Translations under genes and position numbers: made by a program | Source: Oxalobacteraceae bacterium UBA6018 | GTDB lineage: Bacteria > Pseudomonadota > Gammaproteobacteria > Burkholderiales > Burkholderiaceae_D | DNA length: 9,473 nucleotides | Reading direction: 5' to 3' | Assembly (NCBI GenBank): GCA_002428015.1 | Contig: DIZW01000135.1 | Span: forward strand, 260-9,732 | The notes under the pieces: model-generated | Seen by the model: the letters and a program-made list of their open reading frames with translations, nothing else | What the model was told of the DNA's origin: nothing | The model's database searches: none | In this document: positions 1 through 5,666 of the stretch, in pieces | Position numbering within the stretch: position 1 is the first letter of the stretch | Layout: each line of letters opens with the position of its first letter

Positions 1-367
1 AGCCGGTGTAGACAGTGATCTTGCCGCCGGGCGCGCAGCTGGCGTTGACTTCCGGCTGGTCGATCAGCGCCAGTTCCCATTGCCAGCTGGCGGCGTCGGC
101 CCGAAACACGGGCGCCTGGCGCTCCAGGCGTACTGCGATCTTGTGCAGCCGTTCGAGTTCCGGGCCGCTGTCAATCAAGTGCCCGGCCGCCCTCGCCTTG
201 TCGTTCTGTTCCTTGAAGTTGACGGCCGCCATCTGGTCGACCGTCGATGCGGGAACGATCAGCAACTGGCGGCGCGTGATGTCGACCGCACCCGGATTGG
301 TGGTCGAGGCGCAGCCGGCCAGGGCGGCGATGATGGCGATCAGGGCGAATTGGCGGACGTGGGGCAT
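1..367 (-). CDS. M48-family metalloprotease lipoprotein (partial, C-terminus beyond window)
   Basis: Only the first 122 residues are present; the gene runs off the left edge. The N-terminus is a lipoprotein signal: Arg5, a hydrophobic stretch at residues 7-17, then the lipobox LAGC (16-19). Cys19 should be lipidated and the protein anchored to a membrane facing the periplasm. Residues 104-122 read VNASCAPGGKITVYTG near the end, matching the conserved segment just before the HEXXH zinc site in M48 peptidases of the LoiP/BepA/YggG type (family form: NAFxxPGGKIxVYTG). The HEXXH motif itself lies outside the window, so catalytic competence cannot be judged. The start is ATG at 367, with GGAG about 6 bases upstream. 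It follows the DUF6139-like gene by 16 bases and is probably cotranscribed with it. Known family role: turnover of damaged outer-membrane or periplasmic proteins. The precise substrate is unknown. Confidence 0.82.
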   Translation of the reverse strand, partial: MPHVRQFALIAIIAALAGCASTTNPGAVDITRRQLLIVPASTVDQMAAVNFKEQNDKARAAGHLIDSGPELERLHKIAVRLERQAPVFRADAASWQWELALIDQPEVNASCAPGGKITVYTG

Positions 368-383
368 GGCGGTCTCCGTGCGT

Positions 384-608
384 TTAATGGAGCGCCGTCA
401 TCGCATAGCCTTTTTCGGCGATCTGCTCGTTCAGGCGTTCGATATCGTAGTCGGGAATCTGGTCGTCCTCGTCTCCGACCTCGACCGCTTTCGCCTCGAC
501 TTGCCAATCAGTGTTCGTGGCTTCCTCGGGGATGTCGCGGGATTCCGGCACGGCGAGATAAGAGAATTTGCCGCCGTCTTCGGCTCTGCGGTAGATGTCC
601 AAACGCAT
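384..608 (-). CDS. Small DUF6139-like protein, function unknown
   Basis: This is a 74-residue acidic protein beginning MRLDIYRRAEDGGKFSYLAV. It has no signal peptide, membrane helix or cysteine, so it is probably cytoplasmic. The N-terminal pattern MRLDIYRR...GKFSYLAVPE, followed by an EATNTDWQ segment, matches my memory of the DUF6139 family of Oxalobacteraceae and relatives; this is recall and was not searched. The last third is rich in Asp and Glu and probably helical (residues 54-74). The start at 608 is well supported: AAAGGA lies about 7 bases before the ATG. The M48 lipoprotein gene follows 16 bases after its stop, so the two likely share a transcript. The antisense frame over this region gives no recognisable protein. 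No function should be assigned. Confidence 0.8.
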   Translation of the reverse strand: MRLDIYRRAEDGGKFSYLAVPESRDIPEEATNTDWQVEAKAVEVGDEDDQIPDYDIERLNEQIAEKGYAMTALH

Positions 609-698
609 GATGAGGTCCTTTGCAAGGTGATCGTTCGCGCCACATCCCGGGCGGATGTAACGTCCGTCCCTAACTTAGTCCACCCCGGCAGTATCGTC

Positions 699-714
699 TG
701 TTAATTGGATCACA
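699..714. promoter_or_regulatory. CRP/Vfr-like palindromic site upstream of the DUF6139-like gene
   Basis: The 16-mer TGTTAATTGGATCACA matches the CRP consensus TGTGA-N6-TCACA at 9 of 10 defined positions (one half-site perfect, the other TGTTA). On the minus strand a weak promoter follows: a TGGACT-like -35 (677-682), a 16-base spacer, and a poor TTACAT -10 (655-660). The implied transcription start is near 648, which places the palindrome centre about 60 bases upstream, the usual class I CRP distance. The -10 is poor, so this is only a candidate. Confidence 0.25.
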
Positions 715-761
715 TTGCAGGTGCATGGTTCGCATGAGTTGCAGTCACGCTTGGCTTGGTA

Positions 762-811
762 CACAAGAAGCGCGCTCGCGCAGGCTCGATTGTCGCCCGT
801 CCCGGGGGACG
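762..811 (-). terminator. Possible weak terminator after lspA (GC hairpins)
   Basis: Downstream of the lspA stop on the minus strand are two short GC-rich inverted repeats. One is CGTCCC/GGGACG at 798-811. The other is GCGC/GCGC within 770-781, which is followed on that strand by TTCTTGTG. Both have minimal loops and there is no true U-run, so termination is possible but not convincing. The rest of the gap 609-866 holds no credible gene. Confidence 0.2.
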
Positions 812-866
812 ATAGCGGCTCAAACCGCGGGCGCCCTACTCCCTCGGCGTCACCATCGCGCGCAAA

Positions 867-1388
867 CTACTGCCCGGGAACCACCGTGGGCTGATGCCCT
901 TTTGGCTGCTGTGCGATTGCGATGAGCAGCGTGCCACAGGCGATCAAGACGTCGGCAATATTGAAGGAATACGGGTTGTTGATTCCGCAGCAGCTCATAT
1001 TGAGGAAATCCACGACCGCGCCATAGATCACGCGATCGAAAGCGTTGCCGAGCGCACCGCCGACAATTGCGCCGGTCGCCAGCGGAAGGATCCAGCCGCG
1101 CTTGTTGCGCACCCATCCAATCAGCACCACCGAGGCAGCGATACTGAACGCGACGAGCAGCCAATGGGCGTCGAAGTTGCTCAGCAGGCCGAAATTGACG
1201 CCTGTATTCCAGGCCATCGCCAAGTTGAGATACGGCGGCCACACGCCGATCGTGTGCGCCGATGGCAGATCGAGCCAATGGATGATGGCGAATTTGGAAA
1301 GCTGGTCGAGACTGAAGGCGATCAATGCCGCTAACGCCATGCGCAGCATAGGCGTCGTCGATAAAACCTTTGTACGCACTGACGGCAT
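867..1388 (-). CDS. lspA: Lipoprotein signal peptidase (signal peptidase II), divergent type
   Basis: A 173-residue inner-membrane aspartyl protease that cleaves the signal peptide of diacylglyceryl-modified prolipoproteins before the lipobox Cys. Four hydrophobic segments are visible: roughly residues 15-37, 73-93, 101-117 and 144-160. Family motifs: DQLSK (28-32), WNTGVNFG (60-67, for the usual NxGxxFG box), GNAFDRV (115-121, catalytic Asp118) and FNIADVL (142-148, catalytic Asp146). The segment between the catalytic Asp residues contains MSCCGINNPYS and looks longer than in the Pseudomonas enzyme. I chose ATG at 1388, with AGG about 6 bases upstream. An in-frame TTG at 1412 would add eight residues (181 aa). 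The gene is not beside ileS, the usual lspA neighbour, which suggests a second, possibly transferred, copy. A lipoprotein gene (the M48 protease) lies close by. Confidence 0.88.
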   Translation of the reverse strand: MPSVRTKVLSTTPMLRMALAALIAFSLDQLSKFAIIHWLDLPSAHTIGVWPPYLNLAMAWNTGVNFGLLSNFDAHWLLVAFSIAASVVLIGWVRNKRGWILPLATGAIVGGALGNAFDRVIYGAVVDFLNMSCCGINNPYSFNIADVLIACGTLLIAIAQQPKGHQPTVVPGQ

Positions 1389-1514
1389 CTGAAGCCTACG
1401 CCTTTTCGTCAATTAAAAATATTGGTAAACAATTTCCGGCGGGCCGTACTGTGCCGGTCGCCGCCGTCTGCTGTGCCAATATTATGACAGACGAAACATT
1501 TCTCGTACCAGCGA

Positions 1515-1721
1515 TCATCTCGACGGCTTCGGCCCGCCGCGCAGTATCCGGGCCGGCAAAGTGATTATTGCCGCCAGCAACTCGAAAACGGCGCTGACGC
1601 TGATGCCGATCAGGCGGAACGGCAGCAGGATCAGCCAGACGAGCGGATACAGGACGAGCGCCAGCAGGGCCAGCGGCCAGCACAGCACCAATACGATAAG
1701 CCACAGCAAAAATCCCAGCAT
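1515..1721 (-). CDS. Small hydrophobic membrane protein (68 aa), function unknown
   Basis: A 68-residue protein that is almost entirely hydrophobic up to its basic tail. Residues about 2-34 form one long or two closely packed membrane segments rich in Leu, Val and Trp, and residues about 37-55 form another. The C-terminus ends RILRGGPKPSR, probably cytoplasmic by the positive-inside rule. The start at 1721 is preferred over an upstream ATG at 1778 because GGGAG lies 7 bases before it and the extra 19 residues would be polar and atypical. lspA follows about 126 bases downstream on the same strand and could share its transcript. No family is recognised. Confidence 0.65.
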   Translation of the reverse strand: MLGFLLWLIVLVLCWPLALLALVLYPLVWLILLPFRLIGISVSAVFELLAAIITLPARILRGGPKPSR

Positions 1722-1885
1722 GGTCAGCTCCCAATGAATTGATGGCGCCACTGTAGGCCGGCTGCGCTGTGGATGCAAAACGATTGCGACGAATGGCAGC
1801 TAGGCGCGACCAATGGGCCATGGCGCGCTTAACCGGCGTTCCTGGCCTGTGCCGCGCGAAGCCGGGCCACCTGGGCGCCTAGCCG

Positions 1886-2605
1886 CTACAGCTTGCCGAT
1901 TTGCTTGTCGATCGCTTTCATTGCCCGTTCGTTGCGCTCGCTGTAGCGATCCGTTAAATAGTCGCTGCGGCCGCGCATCAAGAGGGTCATCTTGAACAGC
2001 TCCTCCATGACATCAACCACGCGGTCGTAGTAGCCCGATGGCCGCATGCGCCCCGCTTCGTCGAACTCTTTGTAGGCCATGGGAACCGACGACTGGTTCG
2101 GAATGGTAAACATGCGCATCCATCGGCCCAGCAGCCGGAGCGTGTTGACCACGTTAAACGACTGCGAACCGCCGCAGACCTGCATCACGGCCAGCGTGCG
2201 GCCCTGGCTGGGGCGGGTCGCTCCTTGTTCGAGCGGGATCCAGTCGATTTGGTTCTTCATGACGGCGGTGATCGCGCCATGCCGTTCCGGACTGCACCAC
2301 ACCTGCCCTTCCGACCACAGCGACAGCGCCCGCAGCTCCACCACCTTGGGGTGGGTTTCGGGAACGCTGCCCGCCATCGGCAGATCGAACGGGTCGAAAA
2401 TCTTGACCTCGGCGCCAAAATGCTCGAGGATGCGCGCCGCCTCGTACGTCAGGAAGCGGCTGAACGAGCGCTCGCGCAGGGAGCCATACAACATCAGGAT
2501 GCGCGGCGGGTGCGAGAAATCGCCGACAGGCGCCAGCTTCGCTAAGGTGGGCTGGTCCAGCTGGGCGAGTTTGATATTGGGTATGTCGGAGATTTGTTCT
2601 GTCAT
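1886..2605 (-). CDS. arsH: ArsH-type NADPH-dependent FMN reductase (organoarsenical oxidase)
   Basis: A 239-residue soluble flavodoxin-like protein of normal ArsH length. The N-terminal extension (about residues 1-33) and the core RILMLYGSLRERSFSR (35-50) carry the FMN phosphate-binding loop, with the family signature GSLRxRSxSR. Further hallmarks are WCSPERHGAITAVMKNQIDW (103-122), QVCGGSQSFNVVN (142-154), RWMRMFTIPNQSSVPMAYKEF (161-181) and a C-terminal RSDYLTDRYSER (213-224). Known role of the family: NADPH-driven FMN reduction, quinone and azo reduction, and oxidation of trivalent methyl- or aromatic arsenicals to less toxic pentavalent forms. The start at 2605 (MTEQ...) follows GAGGA about 11 bases upstream. 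The reading frame stays open to 2767, but the added residues do not look like ArsH. No arsR, arsC, arsB or acr3 gene is adjacent, so this is a solo copy. Confidence 0.9.
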   Translation of the reverse strand: MTEQISDIPNIKLAQLDQPTLAKLAPVGDFSHPPRILMLYGSLRERSFSRFLTYEAARILEHFGAEVKIFDPFDLPMAGSVPETHPKVVELRALSLWSEGQVWCSPERHGAITAVMKNQIDWIPLEQGATRPSQGRTLAVMQVCGGSQSFNVVNTLRLLGRWMRMFTIPNQSSVPMAYKEFDEAGRMRPSGYYDRVVDVMEELFKMTLLMRGRSDYLTDRYSERNERAMKAIDKQIGKL

Positions 2606-2777
2606 TGCCGTTCTGTCCTCACAATCGTTGGCTTGCCCGCGCCTAGGTCGGCGCAAGAATTCAATCATTCTATAATAATCGAAGGATGGAAGTGCGGAGA
2701 CGGTGTTTTCAGGCTGGGTTGCGTCGTATCGAAGGTGCCCGCAGGCGAGCGCGCGGCGCTCGGACACGCCTCACGCC

Positions 2778-2789
2778 GCTTTATTGGCC
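2778..2789. repeat. Left arm of a 12-bp inverted repeat (spans the 82-aa gene's stop)
   Basis: GCTTTATTGGCC at 2778-2789 is the exact reverse complement of GGCCAATAAAGC at 3050-3061. This arm overlaps the last two codons and the stop of the 82-aa gene; its partner lies 20 bases upstream of the gene's start. Confidence 0.6.
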
Positions 2790-3029
2790 CACGCAGATGA
2801 TCTTGGTGGCGTATTCCTTGGCGTTGGCTTTGCGCGACCCGGCCCAGGCGATGACCTCATTGGCTTCGTCAATGGTCATGATGCTGGCCTTGTCCTTGTT
2901 CTTGATGAAGGAGACGCCCTCGAATGCGCCGTCCTTGCCGCGCATAACCTTGGCAAATACGGGCGGCTTCTTGCCTTCGTCGCTGAGCTTGTTTTGCTGG
3001 ACGAGATAACGCTGGTCGACGTCTTGCAT
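2781..3029 (-). CDS. Hypothetical protein, 82 aa
   Basis: I do not recognise this protein. It is 82 residues long, highly charged and Lys-rich, with no signal peptide or membrane segment, so it is probably cytosolic. The pattern suggests an alpha/beta mini-domain: a strand-like stretch around FAKVMRGKDGAFEGVSFIKN (25-44), then IMTIDEANEVIAWAGSRKA (50-68) with a probable helix, and a final strand YATKIICVGQ containing the single Cys79. The start is well supported, with AAGGA about 6 bases before the ATG. It lies between the methyltransferase (95-base gap) and arsH (175-base gap), with a hairpin on the upstream side, so it is probably monocistronic. A perfect 12-bp inverted repeat brackets it, one arm covering its stop codon. 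Confidence 0.7.
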   Translation of the reverse strand: MQDVDQRYLVQQNKLSDEGKKPPVFAKVMRGKDGAFEGVSFIKNKDKASIMTIDEANEVIAWAGSRKANAKEYATKIICVGQ

Positions 3030-3049
3030 GGGGTTCCTTGCTGAAATGT

Positions 3050-3061
3050 GGCCAATAAAGC
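3050..3061. repeat. Right arm of the 12-bp inverted repeat (upstream of the 82-aa gene)
   Basis: GGCCAATAAAGC, perfectly complementary in inverse orientation to 2778-2789. On the minus strand it would sit in the 5' leader of the 82-aa gene, just ahead of the ribosome-binding site, if transcription starts upstream of it. Confidence 0.6.
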
Positions 3062-3071
3062 CGACATTTTA

Positions 3072-3102
3072 CGTCGTCCCCCCGCCTGATGGGGGAACGA
3101 CG
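3072..3102 (-). terminator. Hairpin, probable terminator of the methyltransferase gene
   Basis: A 12-bp stem with one mismatch: CGTCGTCCCCCC (3072-3083) against GGGGGAACGACG (3091-3102), with a 7-base loop GCCTGAT. It begins 21 bases beyond the methyltransferase stop on the minus strand and separates that gene from the 82-aa gene. On the minus strand the stem is followed by TAAAATGT rather than a U-run, so it is an imperfect intrinsic terminator or an mRNA-stabilising 3' structure. Confidence 0.45.
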
Positions 3103-3123
3103 GCAAGGCTGGCGCTGCCGCGT

Positions 3124-4047
3124 TTAAGCGTAGGCGGCGGTGCGCAGCGCCGGCTGGGCGACCGAATCGTAGAGCACCTCGACCTTGATCGACGCGTCGA
3201 GCGACGGAATCGATCCTCCGGCGCGGTACTGGAAGCTCACCTGGATCACGTCGCCCGCCTGCACTTGCACCGGCTGGGCCAGCGGCAGCGTCATGTAGTG
3301 GTTCAGCCAGTCGATGGTGCTGTTGCGTTCAGGGACAATGGCGAGCACGTTCTTGGTGACGAAACGCATGGCGTTCACGCTCCCGGCCTTTTCAACCAGG
3401 AACTTGCCCTCCCAGGCGATTTGCGCGTCCACCGGCTGGCTGAAGTCGATAATGCTGTACACGGCCGGCTGGGCCAGTTCCACCGTGCCGGGATACACGA
3501 CCGTGGTCTCCTGGAACTGCACGATGGGCGCGTAGAAGCCTTCGAAATCGTATTCCTGCTGCAGCGGCTGCACGGCCATGATGACCGCCTCGGGCATGAA
3601 GATCGGCAGCGGGCCGCCGAAACGCGCCAGGTAGCGGCGCTTGAACGATTCGATCACTTCAACCTGTTTTTCACGCAGCATGCCGACGTGGATCATTTCG
3701 CAGATCACGATATCGACCGGCTCGGGCGGCAGGTATTCGAACGCGTCGGCATGTACCACCTCGACCTTGTGGCCGTTGGGGTTCATCGCCAGCATCTTGC
3801 GCGCTTCCTTGACCATGTCGGGATTGAATTCGACACAGTAGACTTTCTCTGCCTTGGCCGCGGCGAACCACGACAGCACGCCGGTGCCGCCGCCCAGTTC
3901 CAGCACCTTGGCGCCGGGAGCGACCGCGTAATGAATCGCCGACTTGAAGCCATGCATGCGGTTTTGATCCATCAGCATGTTGTGATGGTAATGGACTGGA
4001 ATGAATTGCCCCAGGTAGCAGCTTTCGATTTCGCGTTCGTTCAGCAT
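3124..4047 (-). CDS. PRMT-like class I SAM-dependent methyltransferase
   Basis: A 307-residue soluble enzyme. Residues 1-40 resemble the SAM-binding N-terminal helices of protein arginine methyltransferases: Y11, F15, H21, then MLMDQNR (24-30), with Arg30 where PRMTs bind the SAM carboxylate. The Rossmann domain has motif I VLELGGGTG (48-56), Glu73 after strand 2 (ribose binding) and D101. CEMIHVGMLRE (116-126) places Glu117 and Glu126 eight residues apart, as in the PRMT double-E loop. The second half (about 150-307) is predicted beta-rich, with TIDW (244-247) where PRMTs have the THW loop. The start at 4047 has AAGGA about 6 bases upstream. The gene stands alone with a hairpin after it. Methyl transfer is near certain; protein arginine as the substrate is inferred from motif spacing recalled from PRMT1. 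Confidence 0.85.
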   Translation of the reverse strand: MLNEREIESCYLGQFIPVHYHHNMLMDQNRMHGFKSAIHYAVAPGAKVLELGGGTGVLSWFAAAKAEKVYCVEFNPDMVKEARKMLAMNPNGHKVEVVHADAFEYLPPEPVDIVICEMIHVGMLREKQVEVIESFKRRYLARFGGPLPIFMPEAVIMAVQPLQQEYDFEGFYAPIVQFQETTVVYPGTVELAQPAVYSIIDFSQPVDAQIAWEGKFLVEKAGSVNAMRFVTKNVLAIVPERNSTIDWLNHYMTLPLAQPVQVQAGDVIQVSFQYRAGGSIPSLDASIKVEVLYDSVAQPALRTAAYA

Positions 4048-4123
4048 AGGTTTCCTTTTAATCCCAGTCCTGGGGGGCCGCCCCGCGCCGGTGCTAAGCT
4101 TGTGTGATCAGTACGACGTAGCC

Positions 4124-4151
4124 ATTATCGTAAAGTTCAATCAAGGACCAA
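4124..4151 (-). promoter_or_regulatory. Candidate sigma-70 promoter of the PRMT-like gene
   Basis: On the minus strand a TTGGTC -35-like hexamer (4146-4151) is followed after 16 bases by a GATAAT -10 (4124-4129), about 75 bases before the methyltransferase start. The surroundings are AT-richer than the neighbouring genes. The -10 differs from consensus at one position and the -35 is poorer. Confidence 0.3.
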
Positions 4152-4207
4152 GCGGTGAGCTGCGTCGGTTTTCCGTGCCAGTTCGGGGATTAGCCCGGCG
4201 GCCGCGG

Positions 4208-4858
4208 CTAGCGGCTGGCCGGTACGAAGGCGTCGATGGCGGCCGCGATGCTGTCCTTGTCCGCCCGCTTGGCGATCTGCGCCGCAGTCAAGCCTTCGTT
4301 ATTCTTGAGCCGGGCATCGGCGCCGCCCCGCAGCAACACCAGGGCGGTGGATTCGTGCCCTTCGCGCGCTGCGATCATCAACGGAGTAAGCTGGCTGGGC
4401 GATGGGGCGTCGACCGCGGCATGGTGCGCAATCAGGATGCGGGCGATCTCGTCGTCGCCGCTGGCGGCCGCGTAATGCAGGGCGGTCCAGCCGGCCCGGT
4501 TGACCTGGGCGCCCTTGGCCAGCAGGGCCTCGACGGCGCGCTGGTTGCGTTTGAACGCGGCCATCATGAGGGCTGTGTTGCCGTTCGGGGCGTTTTGTTC
4601 AAGCTGCAAGTCCTTGCGGGCCAGCAGCAGGTCGATCACACGCTCGGAACCTTCGCGCAGCGCCTGGATCAGCAGGCTTTCGCCGGTGGCCGGGTCGACC
4701 GTGTTCGGGCTGGCGCCCTTGTCCAGCAGCTGCGCGACCGTGCTGCGGTTGTCCATTTGCGCGGCCAGCACGAGGTCGTGCACAGGATCGGCCGCCGCCG
4801 GCAAGGCGGCGCAGCAGCAGAGCGCCGACAGCATCAGGCAAATCCTCATGTTTCGCAT
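4208..4858 (-). CDS. Exported ankyrin-repeat protein
   Basis: A 216-residue protein with a signal peptide: Arg2/Arg5, hydrophobic core 6-19, likely cleavage after A23 (LPAAA|DP). The mature protein is therefore probably periplasmic. It then consists of ankyrin repeats: about 25-57 (degenerate), 58-91, 92-122 (NGNTALMMAA...), 123-156 (GWTALHYAAASGDDEIARIL), 157-186 (LTPLMIAAREGHES...) and a capping repeat 187-211. Ankyrin domains bind proteins; no catalytic domain is present, so a partner or scaffold role is likely but the target is unknown. The first ATG at 4858 is only 4 bases after the tatD stop, with CGAGGA lying in the end of tatD, so translation is probably coupled to tatD. A second in-frame ATG (residue 4) would also leave a functional signal peptide. 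It is the last gene of the operon. Confidence 0.88.
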   Translation of the reverse strand: MRNMRICLMLSALCCCAALPAAADPVHDLVLAAQMDNRSTVAQLLDKGASPNTVDPATGESLLIQALREGSERVIDLLLARKDLQLEQNAPNGNTALMMAAFKRNQRAVEALLAKGAQVNRAGWTALHYAAASGDDEIARILIAHHAAVDAPSPSQLTPLMIAAREGHESTALVLLRGGADARLKNNEGLTAAQIAKRADKDSIAAAIDAFVPASR

Positions 4859-4862
4859 TCAG

Positions 4863-5645
4863 TTATCCTCGCACCACATTGAAAAGATTGAAGAAATTGT
4901 TTGTCGTCTGTTCCGCCACCTGGGCCAGCGGAATGCCTTTCAGGTCGGCGAGATACTCGGCCACGTGGCGCACGAAGCCTGGTTCGTTCATCTTGCCGCG
5001 GTGTGGCACCGGCGCCAGGTAAGGCGAATCGGTTTCGATGAGGATACGCTCCAGCGGCACGGCGCGGGCCACCGCTTGCAGGTCCTTGGCGCTCTTGAAG
5101 GTGACGATGCCGGAAAACGAGATGTAGAAACCCATTTCCAGGGCGGCTTGCGCGACTTCCAGCGACTCTGTGAAGCAGTGCATCACGCCGGCCACGCCGT
5201 CCTTGTCGGTGCCTGCGCCCTCTTCGCGCATGATGCGGATGGTGTCCTCGCTGGCCGATCTTGTGTGGATAATCAAGGGCTTGCGCGTGATTCTTGAAGT
5301 GCGGATGTGGACCCGGAAGCGCTCGCGCTGCCATTCCAGGTCGCCCTGGAGCCGGTAGTAATCGAGGCCGGTTTCGCCGATCGCGATGATCTTCGGATGC
5401 TGCGATAGGGAAACTAGCTGCTCGACGCTGGGTTCGGGCGTGTCCTCATAATCAGGATGCACGCCGACCGAAGCGTAGATGTGCGGATACTGTTCGGCGA
5501 GCGCCAGCACCTGGGGGAAGTCCGGCAAGTCGACCGAGACGCACAAGGCATGGGTGACCTTGTTCTCGGCCATCTTGGCCAGGATGTCCGGCATGCGCGC
5601 GGCCAGCTCGGGGAAATTGATATGGCAGTGGGAGTCGATATACAT
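4863..5645 (-). CDS. tatD: TatD-family metal-dependent hydrolase / DNase
   Basis: A 260-residue cytosolic TIM-barrel hydrolase of the amidohydrolase-like superfamily, at normal family length. Metal-site residues are all visible: the H6-C-H8 pair in IDSHCHINF, Glu91 in GETGLDYY, His127 in PLIIHTRSA, His156 in VMHCFTE, and Asp206 in ILIETDSPYLAP (family signature). Known activity of TatD/YcfH-type proteins: divalent-metal-dependent 3'-5' exonuclease or deoxyribonuclease, implicated in DNA repair and DNA fragmentation; the physiological substrate of this paralog is uncertain. The start is ATG at 5645 because the family begins with the metal-binding strand at once (MYIDSHCH). No strong ribosome-binding site is seen. 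It lies 21 bases downstream of the acetyltransferase gene and 4 bases before the ankyrin gene. Confidence 0.94.
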   Translation of the reverse strand: MYIDSHCHINFPELAARMPDILAKMAENKVTHALCVSVDLPDFPQVLALAEQYPHIYASVGVHPDYEDTPEPSVEQLVSLSQHPKIIAIGETGLDYYRLQGDLEWQRERFRVHIRTSRITRKPLIIHTRSASEDTIRIMREEGAGTDKDGVAGVMHCFTESLEVAQAALEMGFYISFSGIVTFKSAKDLQAVARAVPLERILIETDSPYLAPVPHRGKMNEPGFVRHVAEYLADLKGIPLAQVAEQTTNNFFNLFNVVRG

Positions 5646-5666
5646 CCCGCCATTGTAAAGTAAACC

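Noticed and set aside
725..925. 66-codon plus-strand frame in the lspA/DUF6139 gap
   Set aside because: It overlaps the end of lspA, has no ribosome-binding site, and shows Arg/Ala-rich composition typical of a spurious frame.
2671..2676. TATAAT on the plus strand upstream of arsH
   Set aside because: No -35 at a proper distance and no plus-strand gene downstream; the minus-strand reading (ATTATA) also lacks a matching -35.
2606..2767. Upstream extension of arsH (54 extra codons)
   Set aside because: The added residues do not resemble ArsH, and the ATG at 2605 has its own Shine-Dalgarno and the expected N-terminal length.
3028..4107. Long plus-strand reading frame (359 codons) antisense to the PRMT-like gene
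   Set aside because: It is rich in His, Arg, Asp and Gly with no recognisable domain and mirrors a well-supported minus-strand enzyme; typical antisense frame in high-GC DNA.
4201..4215. GCCGC/GCGGC inverted repeat at the ankyrin stop codon
   Set aside because: Only a 5-bp stem with no U-run on either strand; common by chance in this GC-rich DNA.
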